The notes under the pieces were generated by a model. It made no database searches. It saw only the letters and a program-made list of their open reading frames with translations, and was not told the DNA's origin. From Liolophura sinensis (Eukaryota; Mollusca; Polyplacophora; Chitonida; Chitonidae), in NCBI RefSeq assembly GCF_032854445.1, contig NC_088304.1, positions 24,069,704 to 24,133,703 of the forward strand: a stretch of 64,000 bases of DNA. Direction: 5' to 3'. Shown here piece after piece: positions 1-11,400 of the stretch (the stretch's first letter is position 1; each line of letters begins with the position of its first letter). The position numbers and the translations under genes were made by a program.

Positions 1-66
1 GTCGAAAGAGACATTCTTATACCAGTCGTGAACCAAGATGCACGATCCAGGTTAATAATCTTATTA
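1..66 (+). repeat. Family D end fragment
   Basis: GACATTCTTATACCAGTCGTG and CCAGGTTAATAATCTTATT resemble the D terminus. The rest is diverged or absent. Confidence 0.5.
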
Positions 67-797
67 ATACATTCTTGTCGGACACACATGGATTCTTGGT
101 CCAGTTTTTTGCGTTTTTATTGTTATTGTTTATTCTACACAGCAAATCTTCGAGAGGGAACTCCTAAAATATCCTTTCAGATAGCACAAACAGTTATATA
201 ATCTTCCATGCCTTTCCTATACGTTGCACTGAGTACAGCTTCTGTGATTTGCAGGCCTAAAACCACAGCGTGCATAATGTACAGAGCGGGCGTGGTGAAT
301 ATTAAATAGTAATAATTTGTTACCCTTGTGATCAACTTTGTCATCAATAAACAATTTTTGATCAAGCCAGATTCATACAATTAAGAGCCATCTCGTGCTC
401 ACATCGTTCAATCAAGTGAATTAAGATTTACTCGGAAAGCAATTATCAATCAAAGACAAAAGAAAGTTTAAGTGAAGTCAATTGAATCTTCTCCTGTAAT
501 GACGATGTGACGTTACATCAACTGGAATTAAACCAGGTCACATGACTATCGAGCGGAATTCCACCCAAACGAACAGGGCAGATTATATAATTAAAAGTTT
601 TGCCTTGTGTACAACATCAATAAGCTACCTCCCTGGAGCTGCAATACTCTACCAAAAGGAAGGTGAGGAGAGAAATACCCACTCATATAATATATAAGAA
701 GACTTACAGCATAAAGACATGAGCAGTGACTGCAAGTGGTCTCATGCAACCAATAAAATGCGTTTAATATAGAATCACATTAACTGAATTATTAATT

Positions 798-945
798 TGA
801 TTGTTGTTTTACACCGTGCTTAAGAATATTTCACTTATAGGACAGCGGCCAGTATTATGGTGGGAGGAAAGACGGCAGAGCCTGGGGGAAACCCACGACC
901 ATCCGCAGGTTTCCTGACAGATCACATTAAGTGGGATAAGTATCC
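798..945 (-). mobile_element. SINE A tail/body fragment
   Basis: TTTTACACCGTGCTTAAG through GGGAAACCCACGACCATCCG, without a head. Confidence 0.8.
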
Positions 946-1059
946 CTCGAACCTTCATTAAAAACAGATGCAAACTGGCTTACCTCCAATCAATTATGTA
1001 CCGCCGGGAAACTGAGCGCATATCAACCCCGTCATTTTCGACGGGGAATAAAGAACAAG

Positions 1060-1400
1060 AAACCATTCTGACTTAACCCGATAATTTGCATCGTTTTAAT
1101 GTGTGATTGTACATTAAATGTGATCACAGCAAAGCGTTTTGAGTATCTAGGACCAGTGACATAAAATAATTTGCAATTAACATCACTCCATATTTTTGTT
1201 ACTTAATTCTGCTGATGGTTCTAGGGAGCATGTAGTTTGGTACTGTTTCAGCATTTACCTGAACAGTTAGAATGAAACCCAAACTGAAGTAAATTGACAC
1301 GAGACCTTAGTTCAGCGGTTACGTGTGACCATTAAATTTTGCTAGCTATTACCCTGTCGTCGCTGCTCTGTTTTTTTCTCTGCCTACGCCTTAATTATAT
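1060..1400 (-). repeat. Family C copy
   Basis: GTGATCACAGCAAAGCGTTTTG, CAATTAACATCACTCC, GAACAGTTAGAATGAAACCC, CCTGTCGTCGCTGCTCTG. Confidence 0.75.
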
Positions 1401-2059
1401 TCATATTAGTTACATAATCAAGTCTTTCTAATCGAAGTATCCATTGTTAAAAGTATAAGTATTAAAAACTACTGCTAGAAGAACGTCCTTTATGATTATA
1501 TATATATCCAGAAAATCGCTTTCCAATTAAGTGCACATTCGAACCTGCGGCTCGTGTGTCCTAGAGACTGAAAGGCAACGCATTTCACCACAATGCTAAG
1601 GCTAGCTTCAGGTTTTATTTTGGCCCTAAAGTCTAATATTACAGCACTCAGGATTCAAATGTTTGTTCTTCATGATACAAGCTTACTCCATGAAAACAAC
1701 ACACGCGGGTCCCCGTTAACACCTTTGTGTGGGAAATCCTAGCGTTATAAACGAATGGTCTTCTTGCTGAACTGTATATATCAATGCACCTTAAAGTGTC
1801 GCAAACGACCACCTGGTTCAAATTCCCAACATCATAGCTCACACCTAGGCAGGTGTCGTCAACTGAAGTTAATTACATGCCGATGCGCTGGTTCGTGCTG
1901 GACATGATGAACTAAATTGTGAGCACCGTGCTATTAATATTACATAACTTGATTACATCCCACATTTTGTGGAATGGATTTGTAACACCAGCACAAAGCG
2001 ACAAGAAAACAAAGTATTGACTCAGAAGATGTTCACCGTGTTAGCGACACAATGGAGTT

Positions 2060-2375
2060 TGTTTATTATTTATTTATTTGATTGGTGTTTTACGCCGTAC
2101 TCAAGGATTAATGAAGTTTGTACTGAATATGATAATACATTATAACTCCGTGGCCGAGTCGGCCGAGTCGGTTACCGGAGGAATCATGATCTTAGATTTA
2201 TTTATTTGACTGATGGTTTACGTCGTACTCAAGGACATTTCACTAATAAGACGGCAGCAAGCATTATGGTGTTAGGAAACCCGGCGGATCAGCGGAAAGG
2301 TCCACAATCACCCATAAATTGCTAGCAGACCCTCCCATTTACAACTGGAGGGGCAGCCAGCTTGCATAAACTGAA
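2060..2375 (-). mobile_element. Two adjacent SINE A fragments
   Basis: A truncated tail at 2060-2106, then a tail/body fragment at 2197-2375. Between them, 2148-2180 contains GTGGCCGAGTCGG, a tRNA-type A-box that is probably a diverged SINE head. Confidence 0.7.
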
Positions 2376-2429
2376 CAGTGTACATATATAAAGGAAGGTA
2401 AGAGAAAAGAATGATTATTTTACATGACT

Positions 2430-2975
2430 TTATTTATCTTTAAGTAACAGTAAATAAACACACATCATAAAGACATGCACAAACGTGATCTAGAAACTGT
2501 AGTACAAATCTATTAAACATATACACTATAAACGGCTCCAGCGTAGAGAGTGAACCCAGAGTAGCGACGATAGTGTGATAGTTGGAATAATAGGTAGCCG
2601 GTGAAGTACGGTCCGTTGTCAATTTACTTCAATTTTGGTTTTATTGTAACTGTTCATGTAAATGCCTAAATAACAGTAAATTACATCCACTCTAGCGCCA
2701 TGTCATAAGCAGAATTAGGTAAAAACACGCAGTGATATTAATTGCAAAATATTAGACGTCACTGATCGAGAATTGCCCAAAATGCTGTAGTGTCATCACG
2801 AATATAAACACATGCAATGGGACCAGGTCTCGGGGATGCCTATTCCACCAGCAGAATTCTGGTTTACGCAGGAATACAATATAAGAAAAACTACAGCAGA
2901 GAGAGTAAAACCAGAGCACTGGTGACCGTTTGATAGTTTGGAAATGGACACACGTAACAAATGAAATACGTTCTC
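2430..2975 (+). repeat. Interspersed family C, about 1.5 units in tandem
   Basis: Two GAGAGTGAACCCAGAG-type starts (2546 and 2902) lie about 356 bp apart, with a full intervening unit: GTCAATTTACTTCAATTTTGG, then GTTCATGTAAATGCC, ATTAGACGTCACTGATCG, and CAGGTCTCGGGGATGCC. This copy defines the unit order. Non-coding. Confidence 0.75.
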
Positions 2976-3068
2976 AATAATAGTTTCATGCTAAATTATT
3001 GTCCAAAGTAGTTTTGTTCAAATATGTGTTTAAAATCACTTAAACAGACGACGCGCGTAACAGATTTA

Positions 3069-3093
3069 AAGGGGGGGGGTGGGGGGGGGGGAA
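3069..3093 (+). repeat. Long G tract
   Basis: G-run interrupted by a single T; quadruplex-capable. Similar G or C tracts occur at 7732, 21138, 39126, 43922 and 61521. Confidence 0.9.
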
Positions 3094-4691
3094 TGGGTAG
3101 TGGTCATTTCGAATCGCGACCAAAACTAAATATGATTCTGCACCGTATCGCTTCATTGTTTTTGTCTTGAAGAAGATGCAGCTGTGTGCAACATCGCGAA
3201 CTTCTGATCTAACGAGGGGAAAAGATAGTTACATGAAGTATATAACAATAAGCATCGAATCGAGTGCCTAAGTCTGTGTATTCTCACATAGCAAAGTCGG
3301 ATTCCTTCATATCTATAACGATCTACATTCTCCTGTACAAATTTAGCTTACTTGTGTATTAACACCTCTGATATATGTTGGACGAATTAGAAAACAACAA
3401 CGGTGCATGGCATACCCAGTAAAGATAAGGCAGAACTGCAATTATTATATTTCTTATTCAGCGTTTTTTATTCAAACTTTAAATAAATGAACGTTTACAA
3501 TAGATTTTTGTTTCTAACGAATAAACTGATAGTCGCAATACAAGTATTGTGTCTTATGGCGGTTTTAGACTATACCTGAATCCCTTCCAGTTGTCTTACA
3601 TTGCAAGTGTGCGTCACCCGTATTTATTCGTCTACTTTCCAAAATTTAAATTCCTAAATTTCTCCCGAACAAACCGCTGGTAAACGAGGTGCCTGTTCAA
3701 TACCCGACGTATATGACCACCATCGTTTACATGACCACATTATTGAGATTGCCTATATTTTATAACAATCAAACCAACTGATTTGAGCAACTCCAGAGTA
3801 CATAAGAGGCCAGGTTTGTTTCCAATGAATGTTCTATCTATCTTTTCAGAGTTTTAGGTGTGATACCACACTGATAGAGGCCATGCACGACATGACTAAA
3901 ATATTGTTGATGTGGTTTTAAGCCATAATCATTCATTCATTCCACGCTGACAGTATTTCAGCTATATTATATTGATGAGAAAGTCTTAGAACTAGGAAAC
4001 ATATGTCCTTCGACATGAGAATGATAATTTCTAAAATCACCAACAAACAGGAAACACACTACAGTATCTCAAGCTATGCGCTGTCGAGCAACTGGAACAC
4101 AGAGTCAGATGTTAAAAACGTTGCAAATTATGTTTTATTCGATGTGGATCTAGTGTGTTCACTCCCCCCCCCCCTCTTCCCGCATATGCTAATGCTAGAG
4201 CTCTAGGTATAAATCATCTATTCCGCGAAGGTTGCCTAGAGGATCGAAGCCCTATTCATTTCACCCCGGAGACCCTTCAGGGCGATTTATTTCGTGTCAG
4301 TAATAAAATCTTCGTGAGCAATCGAGTCCGTTTTATGGGTCGAAATTTAACGTCGATTTTCAAGACGATTAGATATTTGAATTGCCACTTTCACTTGGGA
4401 TCCGTTCTTCTCTTTCGCTTTTCTGCCTTATTGGCTACAAATATATTGTTACCCGTTTTATCCTTTCATACGGTACGGCTTCGGTGACCGATGGACGTGC
4501 GATCAAAACTGGGTGGGGGTCATGCCAAGGACATTTAAAATGATACTGGTTGCTTCTTCGCTGACGCTCAGCACTGAGAGGTTAGACGGAGTGATCCTAT
4601 TTATGAAGTGGTCAAACCGTTGTACAAGCGGGTTAGTCAGAATGGTGAGTGGATTTTACTTGTCGTATCTAGGTCACCACAACTAGGCTGC

Positions 4692-4750
4692 TGAGTCAAT
4701 GACGTCATTGTGACTGGGAGGAGGAGTACATTGAAAGGGGCATGCGCAGT
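4692..4750. promoter_or_regulatory. AP-1 / CRE / NRF-1-like motif cluster
   Basis: TGAGTCA (4692-4698), a perfect palindrome CAATGACGTCATTG containing TGACGTCA (4700-4707), and GCATGCGCAG (4740-4749) lie within 60 bp in a locally GC-richer stretch. Such clusters mark animal promoters or enhancers. No adjoining exon was identified on either strand. Confidence 0.4.
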
Positions 4751-5784
4751 GGCGAGGGAGCGAGGAGGGGGGTTGGGGAATCTAGCGCTAGGGATAGGTT
4801 CTGTCCCAGCCTTAAAGTCGTAAAATAGTCTACTTCCGGATGGTAAACTGAGATCTCCATTAAGTATCGTGAAAAAACATTCCCAAAATTCGTCTGTGGA
4901 GAACCTTTCCAAGGCACAGTGTACTGATTGTCAATAGGAAGCGGTGAAAAATTTCGACACGGCAAGACAAATTTTAGATGCGTCAGTTTCAATTAGGAGT
5001 CCTGAGCCCATTTAAACGAACAGAGCCTTCCTGTCTGGCACACTTTGTCTGACTTCAACCCTGTCCGATTACGGTCTACTAACATTCACTTGCTCATTAT
5101 CACTTAAGTCAGAAAAAAAACGCCATGGTTTGCGACCGGCCACATGCAGTCCTACAATGACTGAAAATTAAAATTGTTTATAGAAATCTTTTTCGTCGTA
5201 TAAGAATCTGGCCCACTAAGTGCAGCAGATCTTATTTTAACAAATGTTGATAGAGAAGTCGACTAAATTATACACGTGTGTCATCTTGTGGTCAATTTCA
5301 ACTTTTAAAAATATTCCACAGTGTATTCCAACATTTAAGCCTAAAAGTTGAAGACAGTGGTTTTTTGGGAACATGCGTTTTACACTCATTTCATGCTTTC
5401 CCCCCCCCCCCATTTTATAATCAACTGTTGATCTCGATCAAAACCAATGAGACAAATTAACCTCTGAACAGGCATATTTATCCCGTAATTTGCCCCTGTC
5501 AGTAATATAACAACACTGATGTAAATTTTCAATATTCGACGCGTTATTTAAATAACTCGAACTCTTGATTGGCCACCTGAACATTCACTGACAAGCTTAT
5601 CCAACTAACATTTATCTTCATGTGCAAATGTGCAAAAATAGCAGAGGTAGGTGAAAGGAAATGAAGCGCTTGACTCTGTAAATCTAAACAAGATACTGGT
5701 ACTCACAAACCGTGAATTCACGTTCAATCGTCAGCGACAACAGCATGCCTCGGAAACATATTTTCACGAAATTAAAAACCTACA

Positions 5785-6460
5785 GACTTATTGCCTTTTA
5801 GAGCACCAAAGAGTTGTCTCGTGTCCATAAACTGGTCTGCAACTGATGTACCTATAATTATTCTTAGATCTAGTCCATTATACTTGCCACATCGATAATT
5901 TGGTCTCGCTTTGGCCCTTTGATTCAACATCGATCACGTCTACCACAGGACGGAAAGTCCAAAACAGAACCAAAATCAAGCCTTTTAAAACATCGAAGAC
6001 TCTGTTTTGATGCAATCAAGTTCCATGATGGTTAGTAAGACGAGCAAATGAGGTTTAAGATGAATTATTCGCGTTAAAAGCCAATATTTAAATGTTTCGT
6101 TCAATATGATTTTCAAAATCACCGCCCATAGCAAATCATCGCATGACGTCACAGATATGACCTAGATTTAAGTCACGGATTTGGAGCCAAATGTTTCGAT
6201 AAATGAGAAGTTATTAATGCTTATATTTTCAAAAAAAATAAGAGCTCGTCGTCGTATAACACAATAATGGACTGGGTTATGTTTTCTGCTCACAGAAATC
6301 ACAGATTTCCTCAATGTTTTCTAGCCCTAATATCGTTAAATGTGTGGCTCGGCTTTAACCGTTTCACGTATATCGATATCAGTGTGCATCTCATTTACAT
6401 ACTTGTGAAAACAAACAGACGTTGTCTTCTCTATAAACGACCTAAATACGTTCAAAATAA
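5785..6460 (-). repeat. Interspersed repeat E, copy 1
   Basis: About 650 bp, an inverted diverged match of 15752-16396. Shared blocks include TTTTAGAGCACC, AATCAAGCCTTTTAAAACATC, CGCGTTAAAAGCC, a TGACGTCAC site, CACAGATTTCCTCAATGTTTTCT and GACGTTGTCTTCTCTAT. Non-coding. Confidence 0.75.
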
Positions 6461-6557
6461 AGTATGGGAAAAATAGAATCTGCAAATCCTTTATATCAAA
6501 TTTATTAAACTCGTGAGGTCAAAAATCGCTGTACGGAATGTGCCTCATTTAAACCTG

Positions 6558-8165
6558 CAGACAGTGACTGTATAAGCATGAGCGAAAATTACAGATAGAG
6601 ACAGTATCAGCATCGGCTTATTCCCCCCCTCCCCCCTTTCCAAACAGTGACCGTATCAGCATCGGCTTAGTCCCCAAACAGTGACCGTATCAGCATCGGC
6701 TTATCCCCCCCCCCCCTTTCCAGACAGTGACCGTATCAGCATCGGCTTAGTCCCCAGACAGTGACCGTATCAGCATCGGCTTGGTCCCCAGACAGTGACC
6801 GTATCAGCATCGGCTTATTCCCCCCTCCCCACTTTCCAAACAGTGACCGTATCAGCATCGGCTTAGTCCCCAAACAGTGACCGTATCAGCATCGGCTTAG
6901 TCCCCAGACAGTGACCGTATCAGCATCGGCTTATTCCCCCCTCCCCCTTTCCAAACAGTGACCGTATCAGCATCGGCTTAGTCCCCAAACAGTGACCGTA
7001 TCAGCATCGGCTTAGTCCCCAGACAGTGACCGTATCAGCATCGGCTTATTCCCCCCCTCCCCCTTTTCCAAACAGTGACCGTATCAGCATCGGCTTGGTC
7101 CCCAAACAGTGACCGTATCAGCATCGGCTTAGTCCCCAAACAGTGACCGTATCAGCATCGGCTTATTCCCCCCTCCCCCTTTCCAAACAGTGACCGTATC
7201 AGCATCGGCTTAGTCCCCAAACAGTGACCGTATCAGCATCGGCTTGGTCCAAAAAAAGTGACCGTATCAGCATCGGCTTAGTCCCCAAACAGTGACCGTA
7301 TCAGCATCGGCTTGGTCCCCAAACAGTGACCGTATCAGCATCGGCTTAGTCCCCAAACAGTGACCGTATCAGCATCGCCTTAGTCCCCAGACAGTGACTT
7401 ATAAGGCCGAAGATGCTAATGTGTAATAATCAGCTTAGTCCGCAAATAACGACTTAAAAACATCAGTTTAGCTCGCAGAAAGCGACGTACAAGCATCAAC
7501 CCAGTCCACACACAGGGACTGTAAACACATGCGTTTAATCAGCAGAGAGTGATTTGCATTAGCTTAGTTCGGAGATGATTGTATAAGCATCCGTTTAAAC
7601 CTACACGTAGTGATGTATACACAGACATTGATGTATCAGCGTCAGACAGTAACACAAACACATACGGCATCAGATAGCAACTGTAAAAGATATCAACTAG
7701 ACAGACATGTTATTACGTATAAGTATATGTGTGGGGGGGGGGGGGGGGCAGTATATGTGTGGGGGACAGTATACGCATCAACATGTAGAAAGACAATATA
7801 GTCATCGGCTAACACTCCCGATAGTGACTTTATGAACAGCAGTCAACACTGCCGATAGAAAACATTATGAACAGCAGCCAATACTGCAAAGAGTGACATT
7901 ATAAACAACATCAACTAACACTGCCAATTGTGATATATATGAACAACAGCCAACTCTGCCGGTAGTGACATTATAAACATCAACCAACACTGCCGATATT
8001 GACATTATGAACATCACCTAGCACTGCTGATATTGACATAATAAACATCAACCAACACTGCCGATATTGACATTATGAACATCAACTAACACTGCTGGTA
8101 TTGACATTATGAACATCAACTAACACTGCCGATATTGACATTATGAACGTCAACAAACACTCTGT
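6558..8165 (+). repeat. 34-bp satellite array with higher-order structure
   Basis: From 6600 to 7398, CAGTGACCGTATCAGCATCGG is repeated about 21 times, separated by short (AGTCCCCA) or long (C-rich ATTCCCCCCTCCCCCTTTCCA) spacers. Over most of the core, spacers follow long-short-short, making a roughly 116-bp trimeric unit. Both sides decay: 7390-7800 has diverged 30-36 bp units, and 7810-8165 a second homogeneous block on CACTGCCGATATTGACATT. I see no open frame of note. Confidence 0.9.
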
Positions 8166-8599
8166 ACATACGGAACATACTTTAACAAATCTTGGTCAAT
8201 TCATTCTACATTTGTTTTACTTTTCGGAAATGGTGTGGCCTGAGTTAAAACAAGTGGCTTATGTACGACAAACTATAAATATTGTACACTGTATTGTTCA
8301 CATCTAAGGGTGACACTTAAACTAACGGGACAAAGTAAACATATTCAGGGTGAATTAGGGTAGTCAGCTCTTGTCTGCAGTCTTGCTTAAGGTTTAACGT
8401 CGCTTTCAAAATCGTTGCAGTAATGGTACAACAATGGTACCGGCGTCCTGACCGGTGCCAATGCCATTATTTATCGTGCTACCTAACTGGAAGGCTATGT
8501 CGAAAACACCAAACTGAACACCTCACCTATTACATTATACTGACGGCAGGTCTGATTCTCCATTCAATCACACTGTACTGGCACCACAAGTAACGCTTC

Positions 8600-9125
8600 C
8601 CTAAGCTACATTTTTCTGATACAAGGCTTGGCGCTCTCACAAGGTACATTATACTGATACAAAGCTTGACGCACCCCCTAGGTACATTATACTTATGCAA
8701 GACTTAACGCTCCCCTGACCTACATTATACTGGTACAAGGAATGACGCAGCCTTAGGGACATTATACTGATACAAGGCTTAACGCACCCGTGGCCTACAT
8801 TATATTAATATAAGGCTTAACGCACTCATTAGGGACATTGTACTGATACAAGGCTTAACGCACTCACTAGGGACATTATACTGATACAGGGCTTAAAGCA
8901 TTTACTAGGGACATTATACTGATACAAGGCTTAAAGCACTCGCTAAGGACATTATACTGATGCAAGGCTTAACGCACACACAAGGAACATTATATTGATA
9001 CAAGGCTTAACCCACACACAAGGAACATTATATTGATACAAGGCTTAACGCACTCACAAGGGACATTATACTGATACAAGGCTAAAAGTACACCTACGGA
9101 CATGATACTGATACAAGGCTTGTTT
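8600..9125 (+). repeat. 38-bp minisatellite (about 14 units)
   Basis: Units of the type ACATTATACTGATACAAGGC followed by TTAACGCACTCACTAGGG repeat with point and small indel variation. The short minus-strand open frame here is a product of the repeat. Confidence 0.9.
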
Positions 9126-9624
9126 ATCCCCTTTCTGCTAAGCACAATGTACAAACGTTGTAACTTTCGTAGGCCAGACACCGTAGGGTTAAACCCAAAT
9201 CTTCTCATTGCCCTCTCCCACAGTACTTTCTTCATGCGCCTGGTAAACTTTTTTTAAGTCCAGTTCCGGTGTAAAATGGCTGTAGGCCAATCGTGGCTTT
9301 CACGTTATGGGCGTGTAGTCTTTGTAACACAGTTTTTGGAGTGCACGTGTACTTGTAATGTCATATGTGCACCGGAACATGGGGGCTCATCAAGGCAGCA
9401 CATGAAACTGGTGCCAGACGGAGAACCTCGTGACCTCCAGGGGTCATATAGGTTAATTTCCCGTCTGATGGTTAAGTTGAGTATAACAACTAACTGAACT
9501 CTTCTGACGGGGAAGGCACTTAACGGCAACTTGATGAAGAACAGAGTCCTAATACAGTATAGCTAACACAAGGGGTCATTATCGTGTACACTTCATTACG
9601 CCTGTGGTGGAGAGAGGATTACCT

Positions 9625-9970
9625 GTATATTCATCGTGTTGTATTAGATCGCCACGTTGGTAATATGAGCAACTGCAATCAAAGCGCATCGGAGAAACAT
9701 ATTTTATTACCGACAATTTATATTCTGGCATGGAATACGATTTGAATACTGATTTCACTCGGTCGTATCCTGCGTCTCACCAACATCATTGAAAACTGTT
9801 GACTGTTTCTCTTTGTATGATTCCGCCCTGTTTTCGTACTTTATATACTTTTTTAGTTCCTTAGTGGTTTGTGTTTTACGTCATTCTGGAAATTGGTCTT
9901 GTGATTATTGACCCGGAACGTCCGCATTGGTTGACAGCTGGAACACGAATGTCTGTTTCGAGGCATAGAT
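9625..9970 (-). repeat. Interspersed family D copy
   Basis: CACGTTGGTAATATGAGCAAC through AAACTGTTGACTGTTTCTC to ATTGACCCGGAACGTCC and GAATGTCTGTTTCGAGG. Family D is about 350-400 bp, non-coding and present in both orientations; one end carries GACATTCGTATACCAGCCG. Confidence 0.75.
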
Positions 9971-10239
9971 TACACGTAAGGTATGGTGTTATGACTGGAA
10001 TAAAACTTACCAATAATATCAACTATTTTAACCATTTTGAGCATTGTGTTTGAGAATATTTGCTGGCACACTATTGAATACATTTACAAAAAATACATGA
10101 TGATAGCCGGCGATGACTAAAGAATAACATGATGTTCTGAATTTTGTCAAAAATCATTTGGGGACTCCACGTAAGTCTTCAGTTTATGCTCTTATGTTTT
10201 TTAAAGAACAGTTAAAACTGAAGCAAAAATCACACTATG

Positions 10240-10715
10240 CAGACCGTAATAATAATAATACCATAAAAGACCTACAACATAGAGATCAAATCCAGAGGGG
10301 TGACGACCGTGTAATAGCTGGCAAATGGTCACACGTAATCAGTGAAATACGGCTACAGCATAGAGAGTAAAACCAAAGCACCGACGACAGTGTGATGTCT
10401 AGCAGTCACACATAACCGGTCAAATACGGCTACAGCATAGAGAGTAAAACCAGAGCAGGGACTACAGTGTGATATCTGGCAAATGGTCACACGTAATCAG
10501 TGAAATACGGACTCTTGTTAATTTACCTTAATTAAGATTTTATTCTAACTGTTCAGACATGTAAATGCATAAATATTAGCAATTTACACACACCCTAGCA
10601 TCATGGCTTCATCAGAATTAGGTCAAACAAATGTAAAATTAATTGCAATTTATTCCTTAAAATGCTGTGTTGTCACCACAATAACATTACAATAACATTA
10701 AAACTCTGAAAAAGG
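10240..10715 (+). repeat. Family C copy with three internal sub-repeats
   Basis: The GGCTACAGCATAGAGAGTAA to GTGAAATACGG segment is repeated about three times (near 10270, 10350 and 10430; period about 80 bp) before the rest of the unit continues to ATTAAAACTC. Confidence 0.75.
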
Positions 10716-10902
10716 ACCAGGCCTCGAAGACTGAACTTTTATTTCTATCTTCGTTTTGACAAGGCCCGCTAAGGACACAGCTCCTTCCAAGTACCATGTG
10801 ATAACTGTGTCTGAGAAACTGACATTGTTAAGAATTTTTGAACATCAGCCGATATACTTTATGTAGTATACTTTAAATATAATTAAGATGTACAGCATGG
10901 AA

Positions 10903-11145
10903 AGAGTGAGTGAGTGTTTGGGGTTCCACATCGTACCTAGCAATTTTTGAGTCATGTGACGACGAATGAGTCCGTTAGAGTGCATGTAATGTGCTTCCTT
11001 GTTGCAGGAAGGATTTCCACCGCTTTTTTATCTAGTGCTGCTTCAACGAGACGACTTACCGAAAGCAAGTAGTCCGCCCCACCCGAGCTGTTATACTGAT
11101 ACGGGTTAGCCAGTCGTTGCACTATCCCCGTCAGGCGACATGGAA
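10903..11145 (-). mobile_element. SINE B body without head
   Basis: GAGTGAGTGAGTG tail, then TCATGTGACGACGAATGAG and GGATTTCCACCGC, to GTCGTTGCACTATCCCC. Confidence 0.8.
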
Positions 11146-11164
11146 AGAAAAAAAACAGGGTGAT

Positions 11165-11400
11165 AGTACTACTGCTTACACGTAACCGTTGAAATTGGGC
11201 CTCTTGTCAATTTAACTCAAGTTGGGATTTTGTGCTAACTGTGCATGTAAATGCTTGAACGGTCGCAACTTACACGTTCCCTGGCACAATGGCTGGGGCA
11301 GAATTCGGTAAAACAGTAATTGCACTGATCACTGATCTAGAATTACTCCAAACGATGTGTTGTCATCACATTTAACATACAATAACAGTATACAATAAAC
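11165..11400 (+). repeat. Family C copy
   Basis: CTTACACGTAACCGTTGAAAT to TTGTCATCACATTTAACATAC. A more diverged C fragment lies at 12185-12345. Confidence 0.7.

Larger units (their letters stand above)
2976..5784. other. No recognised gene
   Basis: Unique-looking sequence holding the G tract at 3069, C tracts at 4165 and 5401, and the motif cluster at 4692. Short open frames at 4155-4487 (plus) and 4637-4992 (minus) have no recognisable domain. Confidence 0.6.

Noticed and set aside
6558-7400. CRISPR-like array
   Set aside because: Spacers are repeated, not unique, and the genome is clearly eukaryotic; this is a satellite.
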